Source: SD8 sp035528475
GTDB taxonomy: Archaea; Halobacteriota; Methanomicrobia; Methanomicrobiales; Methanospirillaceae
DNA length: 19,176 nt
Direction: 5' to 3'
Assembly: GCA_035528475.1 (NCBI GenBank)
Contig: DATKYO010000017.1
Coordinates: forward strand, 1 to 19,176
The position numbers and the translations under genes were made by a program. The notes below the pieces were generated by a model that worked only from the letters and a program-made list of their open reading frames with translations, did no database searches and was not told the DNA's origin. Shown here in pieces: positions 7,415 to 13,679 of this stretch (positions within the stretch are counted from its first letter, which is position 1; the number at the start of each line of letters is the position of its first letter).

Positions 7415-7578
7415 GTGGAGTAGGTCTCCGGAACCCAATATGAAGGTGGTGTCCTTCCACCCTTCCCTCCGAAACCCTCGCGATATCGTACACGAAAGCC
7501 TTACAACTGCATATACCCGATGAAGCGTATCAGGGGGATATATTGCCCCCACACTCTCCCAAGGTCAGTCCTTCTCCC

Positions 7579-7656
7579 CTACCCGAGGGCTGTGAGATGG
7601 TTAATAAAGAGCAGCACCCCGCAAAGGAGCATAAATGCCCATCCAACAGGTTCCAT
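7579..7656 (-). CDS. Possible 25-residue single-span membrane peptide
   Basis: In the otherwise gene-poor 7369-7865 gap, a minus-strand ATG opens a 25-codon frame beginning MEPVGWAFMLLCGVLLFIN and ending at TAG. It is almost entirely one hydrophobic segment. The MEPxxWxFM opening reminds me of the tiny accessory subunits of sodium symporters (MetS-like), but those are usually about 30 residues and sit next to the transporter, which is absent here. A weak GGAAATGA lies upstream. It may be a genuine short protein, the remnant of a lost transporter locus, or chance. Apart from this and the terminator at 7786-7819, I see nothing in the gap. Confidence 0.22.
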   Translation of the reverse strand: MEPVGWAFMLLCGVLLFINHLTALG

Positions 7657-7785
7657 ACAAATTCATTCATTTCCGGGAAGGGGCTATTTGAATTCTTTGG
7701 ATCACCAGGGTTCAATTAATCTACCCGGAAGTTCGCGGATCGTACCAGGGTGAAACGCAAAAAGACGTGATTCGAAAAATTCCTT

Positions 7786-7819
7786 CAGGGAAAAACGGCC
7801 AGGAACGTGACGATCCTGG
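7786..7819 (-). terminator. Hairpin/T-tract terminator of the ribosomal stalk operon
   Basis: On the minus strand, CCAGGA (7819-7814) pairs with TCCTGG (7804-7799) over a 9-base loop. A GTTTTT run follows within a few bases, and a second T5 lies 15 bases later. It lies about 47 bases after the rpl12 stop. Confidence 0.55.
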
Positions 7820-7865
7820 AATGAAAATAGTTCAATAACTCTTCTATACGGGAAAAATGGAGAGA

Positions 7866-8180
7866 TTAGCCGAACAGGGCACCAAGCCCTGCCATACCGC
7901 TCTCTTCCTCCTCTTTTTTATCCTCTTCGGGTTCCTCTTCAGCGGCCGGCGCAGCAGCCTCGGCGGGTGCTGCGGCTGCAGGTCCTGCTACGGCAACCGG
8001 GGCAGCTGCTGCTTTGCTGATGGCCTCGTCAATGTCGAGTCCGTCAAGGGCAGCGATAAGTGCCTTGACACGGGATTCATCCACATCAACACCGGCAGCG
8101 GTCAGAACGGCCTTTACATTCTCTTCCTTGATTTCCTTACCTGCCTTGTGCAGGATAAGGGCTGCATAGATATATTCCAT
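7866..8180 (-). CDS. rpl12: 50S ribosomal protein P1 (L12 stalk protein)
   Basis: A 104-residue acidic stalk protein. The N-terminal dimerisation domain starts MEYIYAALILHKAGKEI, followed by NVKAVLTAAGVDVDESRVKALI. An Ala-rich hinge (about residues 60-85) leads to an acidic run and the invariant C-terminal tail SGMAGLGALFG, which recruits translation factors EF1A and EF2. Several dimers bind the C-terminal spine of L10/P0. It is the last gene of rpl11-rpl1-rpl10-rpl12, 27 bp after rpl10, with a strong GAGGTGA (8187-8193) before the ATG. The stalk needs more copies of P1 than of L10, and the strong site fits that need. Confidence 0.97.
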   Translation of the reverse strand: MEYIYAALILHKAGKEIKEENVKAVLTAAGVDVDESRVKALIAALDGLDIDEAISKAAAAPVAVAGPAAAAPAEAAAPAAEEEPEEDKKEEEESGMAGLGALFG

Positions 8181-8207
8181 CTCTTTTCACCTCATTTCAG
8201 GTAATTC

Positions 8208-9062
8208 TTATTTCCCTTCCACCATATCCTGGAGGGCTGCACTTTCTCTATAGGCTTTGCCAATAATCGCATCGATCACATCTTTTTCATAGATGTCCGC
8301 TTCTACGCCAAGTCCGCGTGCCTCTCTTACAGCCCGGGTAATAATTGCCTCGGCTGTTTCGTGGGTTAATATTGTTGCATTGACCGAGAGGTTGAACGCC
8401 TGCTGTGCCGCAAGGGTGATCTGGGCATAGATTGCCTTTTCATCGATAGATAGCACGGACGGTTCATAGATACTGCCTTCAAAGTAAGCAATCTGAAGGA
8501 TAAGACCTATATCCATGGGCTTGATGTCAAGCTTAGACAGGACATCGGCCAGCTTCGGATTGATTACCTGCCCTTTCTTCACGACCGTCTTCGTCTCGCG
8601 GATCTTCACCTTGCCGGCTTCGATCGCGGCAGGGATACCTGCCTGCTGAAGTTCACCCACAATTGGCCCCGGCTTGAAACTTGTCGGCCCTTTCTCCACG
8701 ATAATATCTTCGGGCGCAATTTCACCAGGCTTTGCTGCCATTTTTGTTTTGGTCTTCTCCAGCGTCTTGAAGAGTTTGAACGGGTTGTCATTGGTGAAGA
8801 TCAATGCGGACTGTCCGGACATATGCTCAAGAAGCCCCGATATATCGCCCCCCATTTCCTGGAAGGCATGCGTAATCAGGGTATTCCGGGTCATTTTGAG
8901 TATAGCCATACCCCTAAGGTTACGGCGTATCTGCTGGAGTTGGGCAGCCGGAATGCCGTACATATCCACCAACCCGACCAGCGTATACTTGCCTGAATCC
9001 TCTTTGATCTCCTCGACTTCTTTTCTTTTCCATGCCGGGAGATGCTGAGTATACAGAACCAT
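8208..9062 (-). CDS. rpl10: 50S ribosomal protein L10 (acidic stalk protein P0), short form
   Basis: A 284-residue stalk base protein that binds 23S rRNA together with L11 and carries P1 dimers. The N-terminal RNA-binding domain runs through WKRKEVEEIKE, VDMYGIPAAQLQQIRRNLRG and KMTRNTLI. The insert domain common to archaeal and eukaryotic P0 lies in the middle (KPGEIAPEDIIVEKGPTSF...GPIVGELQQAGIPA), and the P1-binding helical spine follows (about residues 215-284). Most archaeal P0 proteins are longer and end in the same acidic tail as P1 (GLGALFG); this one stops at DMVEGK without it. Its ATG directly abuts the rpl1 TAG, with AGGGTGAT inside the end of rpl1 as ribosome-binding site, so translation is coupled. 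Confidence 0.96.
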   Translation of the reverse strand: MVLYTQHLPAWKRKEVEEIKEDSGKYTLVGLVDMYGIPAAQLQQIRRNLRGMAILKMTRNTLITHAFQEMGGDISGLLEHMSGQSALIFTNDNPFKLFKTLEKTKTKMAAKPGEIAPEDIIVEKGPTSFKPGPIVGELQQAGIPAAIEAGKVKIRETKTVVKKGQVINPKLADVLSKLDIKPMDIGLILQIAYFEGSIYEPSVLSIDEKAIYAQITLAAQQAFNLSVNATILTHETAEAIITRAVREARGLGVEADIYEKDVIDAIIGKAYRESAALQDMVEGK

Positions 9063-9707
9063 CTACATCACCCTCTCTGCAGGTCCCATCGTGGTCTTTA
9101 CATAGACCGAATGGATGTTCATTGAACCCTGTTCGAGGACTGATTCCACCCTCTTCAATATCGCATCGATATTATCGGCAATCTGATCAGGAGTCATCTC
9201 GGCGGATCCCACCTTGACGTGGAACGTTTTTTTGTCCTTGGTCCTGATCTTTACCGAATTCCGCAGGCGCTCCACCATCGGCCGGATATCAGTCCCACTG
9301 GGAACAGGTATTGGCATGCGTCCACGCGGACCAAGCCTTGGCCCAAGCCACCTGCCCACCAGGGGCATTACACCGGTCTCTGCCAGGAAGAAACGGTACG
9401 TTCTTGCAACAGCACGTGCTTCACGCGGTTCTCCGCCCAGTCGCTCGATCTCTTCGGGACTGATAATAAGATCCACACCCGCTTCCTTGGCCTGTGTGGT
9501 GATATCGCCTTTTCCAAGAACCGCGATACCAACCTTTTTCCCTGTTCCATGGGGAAGAAGAATTGTCTCGTCAATACGATTTTTGGGCTGCGCCATATCG
9601 ATATTCTTGAGATTGACGGTAATATCTACGCTCTCAGAGAATTTGCGTTCAGGCGCTTTTTCAATTGCCGTAGATACGGCTTGTAAAATCTTGGCCCTTT
9701 CAACCAT
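9063..9707 (-). CDS. rpl1: 50S ribosomal protein L1
   Basis: A 214-residue protein that binds 23S rRNA at the E-site stalk and, in archaea, also acts as a translational repressor of its own mRNA. Family landmarks are VDITVNLKNIDMAQPKNRIDE, ILLPHGTGKKVGIAVLGKG, ISPEEIERLGG, and the hallmark LVGRWLGPRLGPRGRMPIPV. The C-terminal part VKVGSAEMTPDQIADNIDAI matches too. Length is normal for archaea. The ATG at 9707 is set by a strong GGAGG (9713-9717), 5 bases upstream. It sits between rpl11 (52 bp gap) and rpl10 (abutting). Two hairpins, one in the leader and one just inside the gene, are candidate L1 autoregulatory sites. Confidence 0.97.
   Translation of the reverse strand: MVERAKILQAVSTAIEKAPERKFSESVDITVNLKNIDMAQPKNRIDETILLPHGTGKKVGIAVLGKGDITTQAKEAGVDLIISPEEIERLGGEPREARAVARTYRFFLAETGVMPLVGRWLGPRLGPRGRMPIPVPSGTDIRPMVERLRNSVKIRTKDKKTFHVKVGSAEMTPDQIADNIDAILKRVESVLEQGSMNIHSVYVKTTMGPAERVM
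9667..9680 (-). promoter_or_regulatory. Hairpin inside the start of rpl1, possible L1 operator
   Basis: GCCGTATCTACGGC, a perfect 6-bp inverted repeat, begins 27 bases after the A of the rpl1 ATG. In Methanococcus vannielii the L1 repressor site is reported about 30 bases inside the L1 gene, so the position is suggestive. The loop is tight, and the conserved L1-contact loop was not verified. Confidence 0.3.
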
Positions 9708-9716
9708 CTGGTTCCT

Positions 9717-9748
9717 CCATAGTACTCGACCTTTTCGATCTTCTATGG
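9717..9748 (-). promoter_or_regulatory. rpl1 leader hairpin abutting the ribosome-binding site
   Basis: The mRNA can form CCATAG/CTATGG (6 bp), an uneven internal loop (AAGA opposite GTA), then TCGA/TCGA closed by AAAGG. The last bases of the outer stem run into GGAGG, the rpl1 ribosome-binding site. Two helices split by an asymmetric loop are the general form of L1 binding sites, so protein binding could shut off translation. Confidence 0.42.
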
Positions 9749-9759
9749 TTTCCTACATT

Positions 9760-10236
9760 CTATTCTGCGAGAAGCTTGTCATATTCGCCAGCATCGACGG
9801 ATACGAAGACCTCTTTCGGCCGTTTTCCATCAATGTTGACACCCATACTTACACAGGTGCCGATAACCTCTTTGACCGCGTTTTTCAGGTCATAAGAAAG
9901 CATATCGTTCTGTTTCATACGAGCTATCCTGACAGCGGCCTCCATAGGCAAGTCTCCCACTATCTGCATATTGGGCTCCGGAGACCCTTTCTCGATATTT
10001 ACCTCTTTTTTGATGAGTGCCGTCGTAGGCGGAACGCCCACTGTGACAGTGAAGTTCTTTTTTCCATCGACTTCGATCCTTACCGGCACCTGCATGCCGT
10101 TGAAGGACTCGGTCTGTTTGTTGATCTCGTCAACAACTGCCTTCACGTTAATACCGAGGGGTCCTAGTGCCGGTCCAATAGGCGGACCAGCGGTCGCCTT
10201 GCCTCCAGGTACCAAAACCTCGACCACTTCTGCCAT
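9760..10236 (-). CDS. rpl11: 50S ribosomal protein L11
   Basis: A 158-residue protein of the GTPase-associated centre; it binds the 23S rRNA segment next to the L10 stalk. The N-terminal domain has the classic PGGKATAGPPIGPALGPLG with the flexible proline-rich linker, followed by GINVKAVVDEINKQTESF. The C-terminal RNA-binding domain includes KEVIGTCVSMGVNIDGKRPKE. Length fits archaeal L11. The ribosome-binding site GGTGAT (minus strand, 10240-10245) lies 3 bases before ATG 10236. It is the first gene of the stalk operon, after its own promoter in the 99-bp gap behind nusG. Confidence 0.97.
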   Translation of the reverse strand: MAEVVEVLVPGGKATAGPPIGPALGPLGINVKAVVDEINKQTESFNGMQVPVRIEVDGKKNFTVTVGVPPTTALIKKEVNIEKGSPEPNMQIVGDLPMEAAVRIARMKQNDMLSYDLKNAVKEVIGTCVSMGVNIDGKRPKEVFVSVDAGEYDKLLAE

Positions 10237-10239
10237 AGT

Positions 10240-10311
10240 ATCACCATGCCGTCCCGTAAAAGGGTACTTAGCGTGGGTTAAGTTAGGTAGACGTGCCCAG
10301 ACTTAAATGTA
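10240..10311 (-). promoter_or_regulatory. Promoter and ~50-nt leader of rpl11-rpl1-rpl10-rpl12
   Basis: On the minus strand, GTATACATTTAAG (about 10299-10311) is a good TATA-like element. The expected start about 26 bases later leaves a leader of roughly 45 nt, ending in the GGTGAT ribosome-binding site. It separates the ribosomal genes from the dtdA-ftsZ-secE-nusG part. Confidence 0.5.
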
Positions 10312-10327
10312 TACCCGCAGGCTGTCG

Positions 10328-10335
10328 AAAAAAAA
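10328..10335 (-). terminator. T8 terminator directly at the nusG stop
   Basis: Eight T residues on the minus strand begin right after the nusG TAA. No hairpin is needed in euryarchaea; this would end the dtdA-ftsZ-secE-nusG transcript. Confidence 0.6.
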
Positions 10336-10824
10336 TTAATAGGTATCGTCGCCCTTGTCCACAACTCTGACGTTGTCGCCACGGACCGTGATGGGGATGG
10401 GGAGTACACTCTCGTAGAGCTCCACCGTAATCTCTTCCTTCCCCGCATCTATCCTCTTCACCACTGCTTTTTCGCCTTTAAACGGTCCGGCGATAAGCTC
10501 GACTATTGTCCCCTCGGATATTCCGCTGACCACAGGCTTGGGCACGAGAAAATGACCCACCTCGCCAAGCGTGGTATCACCTTTGACTACTGTGCGCGCA
10601 TGTGCTACTTTCTCGACCAGCTGCTCAATGCGGGCAAGGTTCTCCGGCGTCTCCACCAGTACATACCCCTTCAGCTCATTCGGGACAATTATTGCCGTTA
10701 CTTTCACATCCGTGGCCCGCGTATCGATGGCCTTCTTGATGTTATCGGCTACGGTGCGTTCCTGTTTCGAAGTTGTTTTAATAGCAAAAATACGATTAGA
10801 ATATTCTTGTTCCATATTCATCAT
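10336..10824 (-). CDS. nusG: Transcription elongation factor Spt5 (NusG)
   Basis: A 162-residue archaeal Spt5. It binds the RNA polymerase clamp together with Spt4 and keeps the enzyme processive. The N-terminal NGN domain occupies about residues 10-88 (RIFAIKTTSKQERTVADNI, then GYVLVETPENLARIEQLV). The KOW domain follows (EGTIVELIAGPFKGEKAVVKRI). Length is typical. The gene overlaps the secE stop by 4 bp (ATGA). ATGs occur at codons 1, 2 and 4, so the exact start is open; the first is taken because of the overlap. The secE-nusG-rpl11-rpl1-rpl10-rpl12 order is widely conserved in bacteria and archaea, which supports the identity. Confidence 0.96.
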   Translation of the reverse strand: MMNMEQEYSNRIFAIKTTSKQERTVADNIKKAIDTRATDVKVTAIIVPNELKGYVLVETPENLARIEQLVEKVAHARTVVKGDTTLGEVGHFLVPKPVVSGISEGTIVELIAGPFKGEKAVVKRIDAGKEEITVELYESVLPIPITVRGDNVRVVDKGDDTY

Positions 10825-11015
10825 GGCAGTACGAGCATGCCCTCGTATATCAGAAATCCGATAACGCCGACTATGATGACGCCCACCGCAGCCACCAGCG
10901 CAATTTTTGTGAACTCTTCTCTTTTGGGAGTTCTTGCAAGCTTCAATATGCGCCAGTATTTGCGGAAAAGCTCTTCATTAATATTGAATTTTAGATTTGG
11001 TTTTGATATTTCCAT
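10821..11015 (-). CDS. secE: Preprotein translocase subunit SecE (Sec61-gamma)
   Basis: A 64-residue membrane protein of the SecYE-beta translocon. An amphipathic cytoplasmic helix (EELFRKYWRILKLARTPKREEF) precedes a single membrane span (IALVAAVGVIIVGVIGFLIY) near the C-terminus; this is the archaeal/eukaryotic one-span form. The RxPxxxEF element at the helix/span junction is the family's conserved block. SecE clamps SecY and stabilises the channel. It lies 6 bp after ftsZ and overlaps nusG by 4 bp. GAAGTGATG upstream of ATG 11015 may act as ribosome-binding site. Confidence 0.95.
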   Translation of the reverse strand: MEISKPNLKFNINEELFRKYWRILKLARTPKREEFTKIALVAAVGVIIVGVIGFLIYEGMLVLP

Positions 11016-11021
11016 CAGACA

Positions 11022-12113
11022 TCACTTCAGAAAATCTATTTCAAACTGTCTCTGAACTTTGGGGGTTATTTTTTCGTTCCTACCATATATTTGTGGCGAC
11101 CGTACACCTGTCACAACCAGCATGGTCCGCATCTTGTTCTGCATGTCCTGGTCGACCTGCGCACCCCAGATAATCCGGGCATTGGGGTCTATACGGTCAT
11201 AGACCTCCTGGATGACCCCGGCAGCCTCCTCCATTGTCATATCAGGCCCGCCTATAACATTGACCAGTGCCGCCGATGCGCCTGATATATCCACATCGAG
11301 TAGTGGTGAACGTATTGCTTTCTTCACGGAATCGGCAGCCTTGTCCTCGCTGTCACTCTCTCCCATCCCGATCATGGCCACGCCCCCACGCTCCATGACA
11401 GTGCGAACATCAGCAAAATCAAGGTTGACCAGGGCCGGCATGGTGATCAGTTCGGTGATTCCCTTGACCGCTCTCATGAGAACCTCGTCAGCAACCTTGA
11501 ATGCGGCGTAAAGGGGCAGTTTGGGAACCACTTCCAGGAGACGGTCATTGGGAACGACTATGACCGTATCCGCTACATCACGGAGTCTTTCCAGGCCGGC
11601 TTCCGCATTCTCCATCCGGATGGCTCCTTCCGCGGTAAAGGGGAGCGTGACAATGGCAATAGTAAGTGCTCCTTCGTCCCTGGCGGCTTTGGCAACTATG
11701 GGCGCAGCTCCTGTCCCTGTGCCTCCTCCGAGCCCAACAGTGATGAAGACCATATCACACCCTGCGATCATATTCCTGATATCCTGTTCATTTTCCAGGG
11801 CCGCTTCCTCCCCGATCTGGGGGATGGACCCGGCTCCAAGACCACGGGTGCGCTGTCGCCCTATCAGGATCCGTTTATCGGCCTGGGTATGGATCAGGTG
11901 CTGGGCATCGGTATTGAGTGCGATGAGCCTTGCCCCATGGATACCTTCCTCCATCATGCGGGTAATAGTGTTTGACCCGCTCCCCCCGCAGCCGATCACT
12001 GCGATCTCGGTCTTCAGTTCCTTCAGAACCTGGTCTAAATCCTCATTATTATGCGAGACATCCAATGATTCGTCTTTTACCCTTGTCAATGCCTCTTCCA
12101 CAATTGATCTCAT
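11022..12113 (-). CDS. ftsZ: Cell division GTPase FtsZ
   Basis: A 363-residue tubulin-like GTPase that forms the division ring. It shows the GTP-binding start IAVIGCGGSGSNTITRM, the tubulin signature GGGTGTGA (129-136), and the T7 catalytic loop NLDFADVRTVM with N230, D232 and D235. The T7 Asp residues complete the neighbouring subunit's active site. A 35-residue N-terminal extension before the GTPase domain is normal in euryarchaeal FtsZ1. The C-terminus ends in a short basic/hydrophobic tail. GGAGAGGT before ATG 12113 fixes the start; the gene overlaps dtdA by 4 bp. Placement in front of secE-nusG is common in methanogens. Confidence 0.96.
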   Translation of the reverse strand: MRSIVEEALTRVKDESLDVSHNNEDLDQVLKELKTEIAVIGCGGSGSNTITRMMEEGIHGARLIALNTDAQHLIHTQADKRILIGRQRTRGLGAGSIPQIGEEAALENEQDIRNMIAGCDMVFITVGLGGGTGTGAAPIVAKAARDEGALTIAIVTLPFTAEGAIRMENAEAGLERLRDVADTVIVVPNDRLLEVVPKLPLYAAFKVADEVLMRAVKGITELITMPALVNLDFADVRTVMERGGVAMIGMGESDSEDKAADSVKKAIRSPLLDVDISGASAALVNVIGGPDMTMEEAAGVIQEVYDRIDPNARIIWGAQVDQDMQNKMRTMLVVTGVRSPQIYGRNEKITPKVQRQFEIDFLK

Positions 12114-13423
12114 GTATACCTCTCCAATCCCGGGATGTGGATCTTTTTTACACTGCTGACCTGGACCATTTCAGGAGTGATCACCCGCTCACCAACCGTA
12201 ATCGTGCGGCCATTCATCAGTTCCCCATAAAGTGGCCCCTTCGGTACCCCCAGTTCACGCGCGTTCCCTGGGTCGAACCTGATTTTCCGAATGATGAGGT
12301 GATCGCCTTCAATTGCAATGTCCTCTTCTCTACGTATGAGTGTAACGCATAATCTTATTAAAGCATTGAGTATTACCGGACGATTTTCCTCCATGATGAT
12401 GAAAACGGGCAGGATTGATTTCTTTGGCATCGAGAGACGGACGAGAGACATGCCGGAAAGGCTATCAAAGAATTCTCTCTCATCCGCCTTTACTGCCATT
12501 TCAATGAGTTGGGGGGAAATGTGGAGCAGGGCGGGGGTGCCTTCTCCCGGATTATGAAGATGGAGCCTGCACTCGGGATTTACCGCTGCCGCCAGTCCTC
12601 TTATGGCCAGATACGTTTTCCAGGAGAGATCGCCGAAACTCATCAGATCACTCTCCGTGAGCCTGATCAACCCACAAGATGAGAGGAAATCCTCCATTGT
12701 CCGGATATCCCCGCTTCGTATTGCCTTCCTGTCAATAAATGCCGCCACAGCACCGCTTTTTTCGGTCATCAGCCGTACCATGGTCCGGTCCAGGGAAGAT
12801 ATATCTCGCGAATGTGCAATATGCCCGAATGCCCCCCTGGAATTGAGGGCGATCTCGGTCTGGCGGCGTGCATAATGTGTTCCCCCGAACCCTACCAGTG
12901 GAATGACATCCACAGGCGAGGCTTCAAGGACGCTTTTTGCCACCGCCCTCCCTGCAACGGGATCATTCCATTCTTTTTCGGTACTGCCCACTTCCACAAA
13001 AAGAGAGGGGACAGACACCTCTGACGGGCCATGGTGTGTAATCTCATACGACACGCGGTAACCGGCAGGGGCGTTTCCGGACATTTTGCGAAGAATGGCA
13101 TGCATCCAGGCCGGGGATGCAACTGCAAGCGAGCGTGGTAATCCCCCGAAATCCGCAGTTGTGATGTTTCCCGTGACATGAACGGTGAGGACCGGCACGG
13201 GATTTTCGCTGGTATGCCGGGAGAGGAAAATGAGAAGATCGGCATCAAGATTCTCATCGATATGATCCTGCCAGATAAGCCGATCCTTCACTTCAAGGAG
13301 GTCAAGTTCGTGATTCTCCAGGGGATAGGTAAAATTCCGCGGTTCGTTGAGAAGCTCTTTGAGCTGGCAGCTTATGGTCGTCCCTCCGGGGTCCTGAAGG
13401 GAGCTGATGAGCGATATCTTCAT
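12110..13423 (-). CDS. dtdA: D-aminoacyl-tRNA deacylase DtdA (archaeal type, long form)
   Basis: A 437-residue enzyme that removes D-amino acids from mischarged tRNA; it is the archaeal/plant DTD2 (GEK1) type, unrelated to bacterial Dtd. Core motifs are FLSRHTSE (66-73), TVHVTGN (80-86), ITHHGPSE (128-135), EVGSTEKEW (144-152), GFGGTHYARRQ (178-188) and GHIAHSR (200-206). The conserved His residues fit the zinc and catalytic site. The core ends near residue 280. The remaining ~150 residues are an extra region whose tail (LGVPKGPLYGEL, 391-402, then ITPEMV) resembles the C-terminal tail of tRNase Z. I recall similar long forms in other euryarchaea. AGGAGA 8 bases before ATG 13423 fixes the start. 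First gene of dtdA-ftsZ-secE-nusG. Confidence 0.92.
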   Translation of the reverse strand: MKISLISSLQDPGGTTISCQLKELLNEPRNFTYPLENHELDLLEVKDRLIWQDHIDENLDADLLIFLSRHTSENPVPVLTVHVTGNITTADFGGLPRSLAVASPAWMHAILRKMSGNAPAGYRVSYEITHHGPSEVSVPSLFVEVGSTEKEWNDPVAGRAVAKSVLEASPVDVIPLVGFGGTHYARRQTEIALNSRGAFGHIAHSRDISSLDRTMVRLMTEKSGAVAAFIDRKAIRSGDIRTMEDFLSSCGLIRLTESDLMSFGDLSWKTYLAIRGLAAAVNPECRLHLHNPGEGTPALLHISPQLIEMAVKADEREFFDSLSGMSLVRLSMPKKSILPVFIIMEENRPVILNALIRLCVTLIRREEDIAIEGDHLIIRKIRFDPGNARELGVPKGPLYGELMNGRTITVGERVITPEMVQVSSVKKIHIPGLERYT

Positions 13424-13454
13424 TCGGTCTGTCTCCTGTTATCTGTCCGGTTTC

Positions 13455-13497
13455 TTGTATGTAGAATAAACTCTATCTTTTTGTACACCAATTATAG
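13455..13497. promoter_or_regulatory. Divergent promoter region, dtdA (-) and Cys-protein/moeA operon (+)
   Basis: In the 79-bp space between the divergent starts, TAGAATAAACTC (about 13460-13471) is AT-rich and can be read as a TATA box in both directions. A second AT-rich element, AATTATAG, lies close to ATG 13503. The distances allow a short leader each way. Confidence 0.4.
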
Positions 13498-13502
13498 TTA
13501 CT

Positions 13503-13679
13503 ATGGATGAAGAAAAGATTCGAAGCGCTTTTGAAAAAGAAGGGATTGTAAACGAGATTAAATGCCCGCAGGCGTTTATCATCTCTGAAAAATACGAAAT
13601 TCCGAAAATGGACATCTCCACATACTGCAATATGCACGGAGTAAAGATCAGGGGCTGCCAGTTGGGCTGCTTTAAATGA
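13503..13679 (+). CDS. Small four-cysteine protein coupled to moeA
   Basis: A 58-residue protein of unknown function. It begins MDEEKIRSAFEKEG and has four cysteines: C21, C42, C52 and C56. The C-terminal block NMHGVKIRGCQLGCFK is striking, and Cys-x3-Cys next to an upstream pair suggests a metal or Fe-S site. The middle (CPQAFIISEKYEIPKMDISTYC) could form a short helix-turn-helix. I have a memory of CQLGCF-type small domains near molybdenum-enzyme genes elsewhere, but I cannot confirm it here. The stop overlaps the moeA ATG by 4 bp (ATGA), so the two are almost surely translationally coupled. That argues for a job in molybdopterin or tungsten handling. It is easily missed because it is under 60 codons. 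Confidence 0.85.
   Translation: MDEEKIRSAFEKEGIVNEIKCPQAFIISEKYEIPKMDISTYCNMHGVKIRGCQLGCFK

Noticed and set aside
7520..7753. 77-codon plus-strand and 61-codon minus-strand frames in the 7369-7865 gap
   Set aside because: No domain, no ribosome-binding site, and atypical composition. Only the 25-residue membrane peptide in another frame was kept as a weak candidate.
7690..7760. Possible tRNA-like stretch containing GGGTTCAATTAATC
   Set aside because: No matching acceptor stem, D-arm or anticodon arm can be folded around it.
9214..10167. Long 317-codon plus-strand frame across rpl1/rpl11
   Set aside because: It is a shadow of two certain ribosomal protein genes. Its translation has no recognisable domain.
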